From DATGKD01 sp035294855 (GTDB lineage Bacteria > Actinomycetota > Acidimicrobiia > Acidimicrobiales > UBA8190): 9,149 bases of DNA. The stretch spans positions 1 to 9,149 of the forward strand of contig DATGKD010000251.1 in assembly GCA_035294855.1 (NCBI GenBank), given 5' to 3'. The first letter of the stretch is position 1. Each line of letters starts with the position of its first letter. Below the pieces are notes generated by a model that saw nothing but the letters and a program-made list of their open reading frames with translations, searched no databases and was not told where the DNA came from. The position numbers and the translations under genes are program-made. Positions 1 to 6,167 of the stretch are shown piece after piece.

Positions 1-178
1 TGGACGCGTTCGCCACGTCGGCGGATATGAGCGTCGAGGCCACCGATCGCTGCTGCGCGATCGAGGTCGCCGCAGTCGAGAACATCGTCCCGGAGTCCAC
101 GGCGAGGATGACCACCGCCAAGAGCGAAAAGGCGATCAGGACCTCGAGGAGGACCGAGCCCTCCTGGCGGCTGCGCAC
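1..178 (-). CDS. Type IV prepilin-like protein, N-terminal part (runs off left edge)
   Basis: The minus strand opens with a short basic leader, then a Gly-Ser cleavage site and a hydrophobic stretch. From GTG at 178 it reads (M)RSRQEG followed by SVLLEVLIAFSLLAVVILAV. This is the class III prepilin signature: basic leader ending in Gly, Glu at position +5 of the mature protein, then about 20 hydrophobic residues. Family knowledge says such leaders are cut and N-methylated by the prepilin peptidase, and the protein is assembled into a type IV pilus or pseudopilus in the membrane. Only about 59 codons are visible, so major pilin, minor pilin and pseudopilin cannot be separated. The start is uncertain. 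GTG at 178 gives a classic 7-residue leader but has no clear Shine-Dalgarno. An in-frame GTG at 268 would give a leader of about 37 residues. The next upstream in-frame codon of interest is a stop, so the gene cannot begin much further right. No other pilus gene is visible. Confidence 0.72.
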   Translation of the reverse strand, partial: MRSRQEGSVLLEVLIAFSLLAVVILAVDSGTMFSTAATSIAQQRSVASTLISADVANAS

Positions 179-296
179 CCGAAGCCGTCGTCGTCGCGCT
201 GCCGGCCGCGAGCCTGCGCGCGGTGGACGCTCTTCGAACAGCTCGTGCCTCGACAACTCGCGCTCCACTCTCGGCGAACCGATCCCCGCACGCGTC

Positions 297-309
297 CCCC
301 GGAAGGGCG
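297..309 (-). repeat. GC-rich 13-base motif, copy 1
   Basis: Reads CGCCCTTCCGGGG on the minus strand. It matches the copy at 346-358 at 12 of 13 positions. The core (CCC-TTCC-GGGG) can form a small hairpin. It lies just upstream of the longer alternative start of the prepilin-like gene, so it could be an operator or leader RNA element for that gene. The function is inference only. Confidence 0.35.
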
Positions 310-345
310 CGCTGTGCCATCAGGGGTATCGACCTCGCCGCCCTG

Positions 346-358
346 CCCCTGAAGGGCG
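346..358 (-). repeat. GC-rich 13-base motif, copy 2
   Basis: Reads CGCCCTTCAGGGG on the minus strand, in the same orientation as the copy at 297-309 and 49 bases from it. The core GCCC-TTCA-GGGGC can fold into a short hairpin. An AT-richer patch (GATATT) lies immediately upstream on the minus strand. This could be a paired regulatory site for the prepilin-like gene, but chance similarity in GC-rich DNA is not excluded. Confidence 0.35.
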
Positions 359-439
359 AATATCCAGGTCAAACCGGGTGTGCAGGACCAACGGCCCGGG
401 CACCCGCTGCGCCGACCTGGACTTTTGCTCGGGATCCGG

Positions 440-1474
440 TCAGCTCTCCCGGGAGACCGCGGCCCTCGGTCCCCCTCGTCTGGCCGGCTCGTAGCGGGCC
501 AACAGCTGTCGGGCGGCATCGCGCCCCACGTCGGCCAATTCGCGAGGTTCGAGCACCTGGGCGTGGGGACCGAGCCGCAGGAGGAGCCGAGCCAACCACA
601 CGCTGCTCGCGACCGGCAGCGCCACCTCGATGCGTCCGTCGCGCCGGCTGACCGAGCCCAGGGTCGGCACCGCTTCCACGATCCACGCCGACTCGGGATC
701 GACGAGGAGCTTTGCGACGACGGTCTCGGGACCGGGAACGAACGCCCCTGGGTCGCCAGATCCTTCGTCCCGTCGGGCGGTGATGCCGATAGGGCTCTCG
801 GGCGTTTCCTGCCGTTGCGGAGCCGCCTCGCTCGTGTTTCGACCGGTCTCCTTGACCGACGACACGCGGTCGACGCGGAAGCGCCGCATACTCCCGGCCC
901 GGTGGCAGTACCCGTCCAGGTACCAGCGACCTTCGATCGACACGACCGCCATCGGGTCGACGACTCGTTGTGTCTCCTCGTCGCTCGACGCCGACCAATA
1001 CCGGAGTTCGAGTTGACGCCCTCGGCGAGCGGCGTCCTGGATGACGGCGAGGTGGGCGGGCTCGTCGAGGTCGATGCGCAACACACCCCGCTCGCCCAGG
1101 ACCGCCTCCAGCTTGTCGAGAGCGCTCCGAAGGTTCCCGTCGGGATCGGCGCCGTGCACCGCGCTGATGGCACGCGCCGACGCTGCCAGGCCGAATCCCT
1201 CGGCCGCCGTGAGTCGGCGCGGCCGCGCCAGCTCCGAACCGAGATGGGCGATCACTTCTTGATCGTCCACCACGATCTCCATCAACTGGTCGGGAGAGTA
1301 CGGAGGGAGACCGCAACACGCCGCCAGCTCGAGGTCGGCGATCAACTCATCGGGAGAGAGGCCGAACCGCTCCGACAGCTCCGCTGTCGGCGCCCTGCCT
1401 CGACGAGCCAACCACGTGAGGACGGCGAGAAGGCGCAGCAACCTCGATCCCGCGTCGCCCCGGGTGGCACTCAC
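440..1474 (-). CDS. pafC: WYL-domain transcriptional regulator, PafC-like
   Basis: This is a 344-residue protein of the PafC type. An N-terminal winged-helix-like segment (about residues 10-75) is followed by a middle helical region. The WYL domain spans about 140-205, with the signature RWYLDGY at 183-189 and RRFRVDRV just after it. A C-terminal WCX-like domain completes it. In mycobacteria PafB and PafC act together as a transcriptional activator of DNA-damage genes; the WYL domain is thought to sense a ligand, reported to be single-stranded DNA. I chose GTG at 1474 because it overlaps the pafB stop (GTGA, 4 bases) and has a G-rich Shine-Dalgarno-like stretch about 7 bases upstream. This implies translational coupling. 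A longer reading from GTG at 1519 would overlap pafB by 49 bases and is less likely. The linker between WYL and WCX (about residues 208-250) is long and polar, perhaps 25-30 residues longer than usual. No Pup-proteasome gene adjoins it. The PafC identity rests on order and pairing with pafB. Confidence 0.85.
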   Translation of the reverse strand: MSATRGDAGSRLLRLLAVLTWLARRGRAPTAELSERFGLSPDELIADLELAACCGLPPYSPDQLMEIVVDDQEVIAHLGSELARPRRLTAAEGFGLAASARAISAVHGADPDGNLRSALDKLEAVLGERGVLRIDLDEPAHLAVIQDAARRGRQLELRYWSASSDEETQRVVDPMAVVSIEGRWYLDGYCHRAGSMRRFRVDRVSSVKETGRNTSEAAPQRQETPESPIGITARRDEGSGDPGAFVPGPETVVAKLLVDPESAWIVEAVPTLGSVSRRDGRIEVALPVASSVWLARLLLRLGPHAQVLEPRELADVGRDAARQLLARYEPARRGGPRAAVSRES

Positions 1475-2412
1475 GTCCGACCCCCCGCGTCCTGCGGCGA
1501 GGCGACGGATTCGAGCCACCGCACCATGTCGGCGCGCAGCTCATCCGGCCCGAGAACCTCGGCGTGGTCGCCGAGCTCCAGGATCCACGACCGGAGCGCC
1601 GCGGTGTTCGTGACTTCGAGTTCGAGGTCCAGCGAGCCGTCGTCTTCCCGTTTGGCGACCGCCTGCTCGCCGAGCTCGTCCACCACCAGGGGCGCCAGGG
1701 TGGCGTCCACACGCACGCAGGCGGTGACCGGCGCGCCGTCTCCCATCTGCCAGGGGGAGTCGGGCAACGCGGTTTCGGGATCGAAACCGGGTGGAAGCTC
1801 CGCGGTCCCGGGCTCGTCGGTCGACACCGAGCCGTCGATCCGGTCGACGCGGAACGTGCGTGGTGCCTCTCGAACGAGGTCGTAGCCGACGAGGTACCAC
1901 CATCCGCCGCGGAAGCGCATCTGGGCGGGAGCGACGCGACGCGCTTCGCCCCGGTAATCGAAGGCGACCACCGCGCGCGATCGGAGCGCCTGGTGCAGCA
2001 CCGGCAGGGCGGGAAGGGAAGGAAGCTCGGCCACCGGTTGCACCCGCGCCGCCGCGGGAAGGCCCAGGCGCCACAAGGCGTCCCTCCCACTAGGCTCGCC
2101 GAGGTGCACGCCGGCGACGGCGAGGTTGAGGGCCGTTTGCTCGTCCGGCGTCAACTCCAGGTCGGGCAGGAAGTAGTCCTGCGGCCGGATGACGTAGCCC
2201 ATCTGCTCGGGACCGTCGATGGGTACCGCTGTCACGACGATGCCGCCGTCGCGCAACGTGCGCTTGTCGCGCTCGAAGGCCTGACGGCGCGCTTCTCCCT
2301 CTCGCTTGGGGTAACCCGGCACCTCGGACGCGATCTCGCGCAGCGACTTGGGGCGGTTGTCGCGCAAGAGCACCAAGACGAGGTCCGTGAGCCGTTCGAG
2401 CCGGTCGACCAC
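1471..2412 (-). CDS. pafB: WYL-domain transcriptional regulator, PafB-like
   Basis: This 313-residue protein has an N-terminal winged helix-turn-helix (about 1-65, RLERLTDLVLVLLRDNRPKS onward). The WYL domain lies at about 135-195, with GGWWYLVGYD (WYL at 172-174) and TFRVDRI. A C-terminal WCX-like domain runs from about 225 to 300. It is the expected partner of the downstream pafC, with which it shares a 4-base stop/start overlap, so the two proteins are probably made in equal amounts. In mycobacteria the pair activates recA and many repair genes independently of LexA. The start is GTG at 2412. No Shine-Dalgarno precedes it, but a weak -10-like TACGCT sits 7 bases upstream, a spacing compatible with leaderless transcription. 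The pair is divergent from the CtaG-like gene, with 89 bp between starts. The typical neighbours in mycobacteria (pafA upstream, tatA/tatC downstream) are absent here. Confidence 0.87.
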   Translation of the reverse strand: MVDRLERLTDLVLVLLRDNRPKSLREIASEVPGYPKREGEARRQAFERDKRTLRDGGIVVTAVPIDGPEQMGYVIRPQDYFLPDLELTPDEQTALNLAVAGVHLGEPSGRDALWRLGLPAAARVQPVAELPSLPALPVLHQALRSRAVVAFDYRGEARRVAPAQMRFRGGWWYLVGYDLVREAPRTFRVDRIDGSVSTDEPGTAELPPGFDPETALPDSPWQMGDGAPVTACVRVDATLAPLVVDELGEQAVAKREDDGSLDLELEVTNTAALRSWILELGDHAEVLGPDELRADMVRWLESVASPQDAGGRT

Positions 2413-2501
2413 GGGCGACAGCGTACGCGGGGCGGACGTCGCCGCTGCCCCTGGTCCGACGACAGGTCAGCCGACACCCAACCGTCCCCGGCGCGGCGCG
2501 C

Positions 2502-3446
2502 ATGAGCCCGTCGATCGGTCCGTTCATCGCGAGCGCGCACCGTCACGGGCCCGCCGCATCCGGAAGCCCATGGGGCTACCACCTGCACCTCGGGGCGTGG
2601 GCGGCGATCGGCGGGGCCGCACTGGCCTACGGCATCGTCGTCCGAACCCTGGCGCGCCACCGGGGTCCGGGAGCCCTTCCGACGCGCCGCCAAATGATGG
2701 TGCTGGGTGCGGCCCTCGTGGCCCTGATCCTGGCCCTCACCTGGCCAGTTGCCGACCTTGCGGCCCGATGGTCGCTCACCGCGCTCGTCATCCAGCGGCT
2801 TCTCCTCACGTTGGCGGCCGCACCTCTCCTGCTGTTGGCCGTTCCCGTCTCGCTTCTCGCGGCCGTCACGCGGCCCGCACCGGTCGACGCGCTCGTGCGC
2901 GTGCTGACGCGTCCGATGCCGGCCGTGGTCGTCTTCACCGTGGTGGCGATCGGCACATTGCTCGGGCCCGCGGTCGCGGCACAGTCCTCGTCGGCAGCAT
3001 GGCGCGGGCTCACCGACCTCACGCTGTTGCTCGGTGGCTTCGTGCTGTGGGCACCGGCCATGCGTCACATCCCGGGCGGCCACCACACGACGTCCGTCGG
3101 TATCGCCGCCTACCTGTTCGTGCAGTCCGTCGTCCCGACCTTCCCCGCCATCGTCTATGTCTTCGCCCACCGTCCCCTCTACAGCGCGTTCCTCCATGTG
3201 CACCGGGCCATCGGGTTGTCCCCGGTCGTCGACCAACAGGTGGCGGGCGTGGTCGCCAAGGTGGCCACCCTTCCGGTCCTGTGGGGCGCGGCGTATGCGG
3301 CGTTGGCGCGCGCCCAGCGCGCCGATCAGACGGCCGCGGACACCGAGCCCCTCACGTGGGCAGTGGTCGAACGTGAGCTCGAACGGGCGGAACGAGCCGA
3401 GCGACGCGCGGCGCGCGGCACCCACGAGCGGGACCGCAGCCGTTAG
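2502..3446 (+). CDS. CtaG-like cytochrome c oxidase assembly membrane protein (caa3_CtaG family, divergent)
   Basis: This 314-residue protein has about seven predicted membrane segments: roughly 29-48, 66-84, 92-120, 139-159, 170-186, 199-221 and 246-269. A charged cytoplasmic tail rich in Arg and Glu follows. The overall pattern fits the caa3_CtaG family. Features include a WP-x-ADLA motif (81-86), QRLLL..AAAPLLLLAVP in the third segment, HRAIGLSPVVDQQVAG near 234-249, and a His-rich loop RHIPGGHH. In Bacillus, CtaG is needed to build active caa3 oxidase and is believed to help supply copper. The third segment, as I recall the family, normally reads HMxQH. Here both His positions are Leu and Arg (ALVIQRLLL, 94-102), so the copper role may be altered or lost. 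The start at ATG 2502 lacks a visible Shine-Dalgarno. The stop TAG overlaps the stop of the convergent lipoprotein gene. No oxidase subunit gene is in the window. I am sure of a polytopic CtaG-like protein, less so of its function. Confidence 0.75.
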   Translation: MSPSIGPFIASAHRHGPAASGSPWGYHLHLGAWAAIGGAALAYGIVVRTLARHRGPGALPTRRQMMVLGAALVALILALTWPVADLAARWSLTALVIQRLLLTLAAAPLLLLAVPVSLLAAVTRPAPVDALVRVLTRPMPAVVVFTVVAIGTLLGPAVAAQSSSAAWRGLTDLTLLLGGFVLWAPAMRHIPGGHHTTSVGIAAYLFVQSVVPTFPAIVYVFAHRPLYSAFLHVHRAIGLSPVVDQQVAGVVAKVATLPVLWGAAYAALARAQRADQTAADTEPLTWAVVERELERAERAERRAARGTHERDRSR

Positions 3447-3901
3447 TGGAAGTGGCCGAATTCGTAGTGCCGGAACCGCACCGGTTCGCGTTCGAGCAAG
3501 ACCGTGGCGAGCAGCACGTTCCGGGGCACCGACACCGCCACGATGGCGAAGTGCCCGACCCCACCTGAGGGTGGCAGGCCCGCCGGACGCTGCACCTGGT
3601 CGAGGCGGAACTCCCCCCGGTACGAAACGAGGCAGACGCTTTGCAGTGACCCGCCCGCGCGGGACGTGAGAACGGCGCGCACCCGCGACGTGCGCGACAA
3701 CGAGGACAGTGCCAGCAGCCGGACGCCGGCGAACTGACCCTTGCTGTGCACGGCGTCCTCGGCGACGGCGAGTGCCCGGTAGCACACGCTCGAGTTCGTG
3801 CCCAGGGTGTTGCGCGCCGAGGTACACCCCGCGAGTGTGCCGGCGCCGATGGACACGGCCACCAGCGCCGCACACGCGGTCCTGCGCATCGACGGCATCA
3901 T
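3443..3901 (-). CDS. Small lipoprotein of unknown function
   Basis: This 152-residue protein has a clear lipoprotein signal. A basic N-terminus (MMPSMRR) is followed by a hydrophobic stretch (ACAALVAVSIGAGTLAGC) ending in a lipobox TLAG-C with Cys at residue 26. It should be lipidated and held on the outer face of the cytoplasmic membrane. The mature part starts with CTSARNTLGTNSSVCYRAL and contains two further Cys, at about 40 and 90, which could form a disulfide. The C-terminus is His/Phe-rich (FRHYEFGHFH). I do not recognise a domain. The start ATG at 3901 overlaps the stop of the upstream flippase-like gene (ATGA). A second ATG directly follows, so translation could also begin at 3898. 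The stop TAA overlaps the TAG of the CtaG-like gene on the other strand. As last gene of a coupled operon it probably works with the membrane protein upstream. Confidence 0.8.
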   Translation of the reverse strand: MMPSMRRTACAALVAVSIGAGTLAGCTSARNTLGTNSSVCYRALAVAEDAVHSKGQFAGVRLLALSSLSRTSRVRAVLTSRAGGSLQSVCLVSYRGEFRLDQVQRPAGLPPSGGVGHFAIVAVSVPRNVLLATVLLEREPVRFRHYEFGHFH

Positions 3902-4968
3902 GACGCCACCGGTTCCCCGATCGCGGCGGGCGTCGCGGTGGCCGGCTCGACGAGGGGGCGCTTGGCCATCCAGGTCATGAGCGCCCAGGTGGTCCACCCC
4001 ACGGGCAGCTCCGCCCAGAAGCTGAGGATCCGGTAGAGCAGCACGGCGGCGACTGTGGACGTCTCCGCCCCGCCGAAGGCCACGAGCGCGATGGTGAGGC
4101 TGCCCTCGACCACACCCAACCCGCCGGGCGTGATCGGCAGGTTGGCGGCCAGCTGACCCGCGCCGTACGCGAGGAGCAGCCCCTTCCACGGAACGCCGAC
4201 GCCGACCGCCATGAACGACAGGGCCAGGCAGCTGCAGTCGAGGATCCAGTTGGCCACCCCCCAGAAGACGGTGGAGAGCGCCTGGTGCACGGTCAGCGTC
4301 ACGGCGGTCAGGCGGCTGATCACCGTATCGATGTGGACGCCGAGCTCCCCTCGGGGCCAGCCCACGAGGCGGCGGGTGACGCGCACGACCGCCGAGACGA
4401 CCCACACGAGCGCGCGGCGCTGGAGGAACACGGCCCCCATGACAAGCGCGCCGATGAGGACGCCGACGGTCACACCCACGAGGTCGAGACCGGCACCTTC
4501 GGCGCCGGCGATGGCGACCCCGACCGCCGCCACCAGCGCGAGCGTCACCGATGCGGACACGAAGACCGCCACCAAGGTCCACCAGGCGAGCGCTTCGTCC
4601 GCCCCTTGGTGCCGGTACTGGCGGAACGCGAACACCGAGGACACCACCGCCCCCGCCGGCATGGAGTTGGCGATGGCGGTCGCCGCCACCGTGACCCCGG
4701 TGAGCCGCAGTGTCGAGGCATTGACGCGGCCGGCCTGGAGCAGACGCCGCTGGACGATGGCGAACGACGTGAGCGATCCCGCCTCGGCCACGACCGCCAA
4801 CGCGAGCCACCACCACCGGATGTGCGCCAGGTAGGTCGAGGCTCCGGAGAGCTCGCCCGTTCGTCCCGCGAGCGCCCACGCCGCGAAGCCCGCCAAGGCG
4901 AGACCGACCGCGTATCGCAACCAGGGCCAGGCCCGCGCCCAGCCGCGCCGGCGCGGGGGCCCGGTCAC
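3898..4968 (-). CDS. Flippase-like integral membrane protein (LPG synthase TM / UPF0104 / AglD type)
   Basis: This 356-residue protein has about eight hydrophobic segments (for example 17-35, 52-75, 92-112, 131-155, 163-182, 232-252, 262-282 and 290-330). Two hallmarks of the lysylphosphatidylglycerol-synthase transmembrane family are present: NSMPAGAVVS at 101-110 and LPITPGGLGVVE at 277-288, followed by YRILSFW at 312-318. Members of this family move or modify lipids in the membrane, or assist glycolipid assembly. The aminoacyl-transferase domain of true MprF is absent, so this is the membrane-only type and its substrate is unknown. The start is GTG at 4968, overlapping the stop of the dehydrogenase gene (GTGA). 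A much longer reading up to 5208 would lie inside the dehydrogenase gene and gives Arg-rich nonsense, so it is rejected. The stop overlaps the lipoprotein start. It is the middle gene of a translationally coupled operon. Confidence 0.87.
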   Translation of the reverse strand: MTGPPRRRGWARAWPWLRYAVGLALAGFAAWALAGRTGELSGASTYLAHIRWWWLALAVVAEAGSLTSFAIVQRRLLQAGRVNASTLRLTGVTVAATAIANSMPAGAVVSSVFAFRQYRHQGADEALAWWTLVAVFVSASVTLALVAAVGVAIAGAEGAGLDLVGVTVGVLIGALVMGAVFLQRRALVWVVSAVVRVTRRLVGWPRGELGVHIDTVISRLTAVTLTVHQALSTVFWGVANWILDCSCLALSFMAVGVGVPWKGLLLAYGAGQLAANLPITPGGLGVVEGSLTIALVAFGGAETSTVAAVLLYRILSFWAELPVGWTTWALMTWMAKRPLVEPATATPAAIGEPVAS

Positions 4969-6017
4969 CTCAGAGCCGGCTCCACGAGGATCTTGACGTG
5001 CTCGTCCGGCCGGTCGAGCGCCTCGAAAGCCCCGGGGACGCCGTCGAGGTCGACCGACCCCGTGACCATGGCGGACGCGTCGATGGCGCCTTCGGCGAGG
5101 GCCCGCAGCGCGTCCGCGAATTCGTGCGTCCCGTAGGCCAGAGCGAAGTGCAGTGAGAGCTCCTTGGCGATGGCGTAGAAGGGCTGGACCCGGTCGGGCT
5201 CCATGCACACGCCCACGACCGTCACGCGCGTGGCGGGCGGCAGGTCGCGGAACAGCTGCTGGAGCATGCCGGGCACACCGACAGCTTCGAAGGCGACGAG
5301 CGGCCTCCGGCCGTCCACTCGGCGCCAGGCATCGACGACGCTTTCCGCCGCCGGGTCGACCACCTCCGACGCCCCCATGGCGGCCGCCATGTCCCGTCGG
5401 GCCGGCGAGAAGTCGGAAGCCACGATGGTCTCGATCCCGCTCATGCGCAGCGCGCCGATGACGGCCAGGCCGACGGGCCCGCAGCCCACGACCAGTGCGG
5501 CATCGCCTGGCGTCGCCCCCGAACGCGCCACCGCATGGACGCCGACGGCGACCGGCTCGGTCAACGCCGCCGTCCGGCTGTCGAGCCCATTCGGGACCTC
5601 GAGGACCAGCGGCGCCGAGAGCAGCATCTCCTGCGCGTAGCCGCCCGGGTACGCGTTGTTGTACGCCAGCTGGTGCACGCCATCGGCGGCGATGAGAGCC
5701 GGTACCGACACGACGCGGGTGCCCGGCTTCGGTCCCGTCGTGTCGGGGCCGAGCTCCAGGACCTCGCCGCAGAATTCGTGGCCCAGCACGATGTCGCGGC
5801 CGAGATCGATGGAAGCCATGGCCATCGCCTGCTCACCCATCGAAGGACGGAGCTCGTCGGTCATCGTCACGAACTGGCGGGCGTGACGGACGAAGTGGAG
5901 ATCAGACCCACAGATGCCGCACGCCAGGATGCGCACGAGCGCTTGGCCCAGGGCCGGTCGGGGATCCTCGACCTCGTCCACGACGAGGGCTCCGTTGCGC
6001 AGGACGCACGCACGCAT
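4965..6017 (-). CDS. Zinc-binding alcohol dehydrogenase-like oxidoreductase (MDR superfamily)
   Basis: This 350-residue medium-chain dehydrogenase has an N-terminal GroES-like catalytic half (1-150) and a Rossmann half (170-300). Likely catalytic zinc ligands are Cys36 (in CGICGSD), His80-Glu81 (GHEF) and Glu154 (TEPVAVGVHAV). The coenzyme loop is VGCGPVG at 177-183. An acidic residue after the next strand (VASDFS, Asp202) favours NAD(H) over NADP(H). The four-Cys lobe that binds structural zinc in classical alcohol dehydrogenases is missing: that region (about 95-125) has no Cys. The family catalyses NAD(P)-dependent oxidation of an alcohol or the reverse; the substrate cannot be told. The start ATG at 6017 is well supported by a strong Shine-Dalgarno (AAAGGAGG) 10 bases upstream. 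It is the first gene of the operon with the flippase-like and lipoprotein genes, and is divergent from the carboxyltransferase gene. Confidence 0.9.
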   Translation of the reverse strand: MRACVLRNGALVVDEVEDPRPALGQALVRILACGICGSDLHFVRHARQFVTMTDELRPSMGEQAMAMASIDLGRDIVLGHEFCGEVLELGPDTTGPKPGTRVVSVPALIAADGVHQLAYNNAYPGGYAQEMLLSAPLVLEVPNGLDSRTAALTEPVAVGVHAVARSGATPGDAALVVGCGPVGLAVIGALRMSGIETIVASDFSPARRDMAAAMGASEVVDPAAESVVDAWRRVDGRRPLVAFEAVGVPGMLQQLFRDLPPATRVTVVGVCMEPDRVQPFYAIAKELSLHFALAYGTHEFADALRALAEGAIDASAMVTGSVDLDGVPGAFEALDRPDEHVKILVEPALR

Positions 6018-6027
6018 CGCCGATGGG

Positions 6028-6035
6028 CCTCCTTT
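6028..6035 (-). promoter_or_regulatory. Strong ribosome binding site of the dehydrogenase gene
   Basis: Reads AAAGGAGG on the minus strand, with 10 bases from GGAGG to the ATG at 6017. It is the strongest Shine-Dalgarno in the window. It fixes the start of the first gene of the minus-strand operon, whose later genes rely on overlapping start/stop codons. Confidence 0.85.
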
Positions 6036-6097
6036 CCGGTTGCCGGCTCACAGATCGCCCGGTGGGCTGCAGTACAGCGCTCCCGCCGGCGCCAGCA

Positions 6098-6130
6098 TGA
6101 CACCGTGCGCGCCGACCGGCGTGACACCGG
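6098..6130. promoter_or_regulatory. Candidate operator in the divergent dehydrogenase/carboxyltransferase spacer
   Basis: The octamer TGACACCG occurs at 6098-6105 and again at 6122-6129, 24 bases apart. The second copy lies in an imperfect palindrome, CCGGCGTGACACCGG (6116-6130), whose arms match at 12 of 14 non-central positions. Such repeats in a 150-base divergent spacer are often where a repressor sits, and it could control both directions. No TetR- or GntR-type regulator gene is in the window. The role is inferred. Confidence 0.3.
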
Positions 6131-6167
6131 GCGTACCCCTTTCAGCGCCTCGAGCGCATCTCGTACC

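Larger units (their letters stand above)
179..439. other. Intergenic region between pafC and the prepilin-like gene
   Basis: I see no convincing gene here. The right part would be the pafC 3' end and the left part the upstream region, or an extended N-terminus, of the prepilin-like gene. On the minus strand the region carries two near-identical GC-rich motifs with a hairpin-like core (see the repeat entries). It also has an AT-richer patch containing TTTGACC and GATATT near 360-375. No strong intrinsic terminator follows the pafC stop. There is only a small CGGG/CCCG inverted repeat without a T tract. Confidence 0.5.

Noticed and set aside
380..2505. Plus-strand open frames opposite pafB and pafC
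   Set aside because: They are shadows. The minus strand encodes two WYL-domain proteins with correct domain order and overlapping start/stop.
2232..3875. Long minus-strand open frame across the CtaG-like gene and the pafB start
   Set aside because: It spans three genes in the wrong frame, is rich in Arg, Gly and His, and conflicts with clear membrane-protein coding on the plus strand.
3902..4879. N-terminal extension of the lipoprotein frame
   Set aside because: It overlaps the flippase-like gene in another frame and would bury the lipoprotein signal in mid-protein. The lipobox places the start at 3901.
4969..5208. N-terminal extension of the flippase-like gene
   Set aside because: It falls inside the dehydrogenase gene in another frame and is Arg/Gly-rich. 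GTG 4968 overlapping the dehydrogenase stop is a much better start.
5535..6167. Upstream extension of the carboxyltransferase frame
   Set aside because: It lies opposite the dehydrogenase gene and its spacer, reads as Arg-rich sequence without family similarity, and would add about 210 residues the family does not have.
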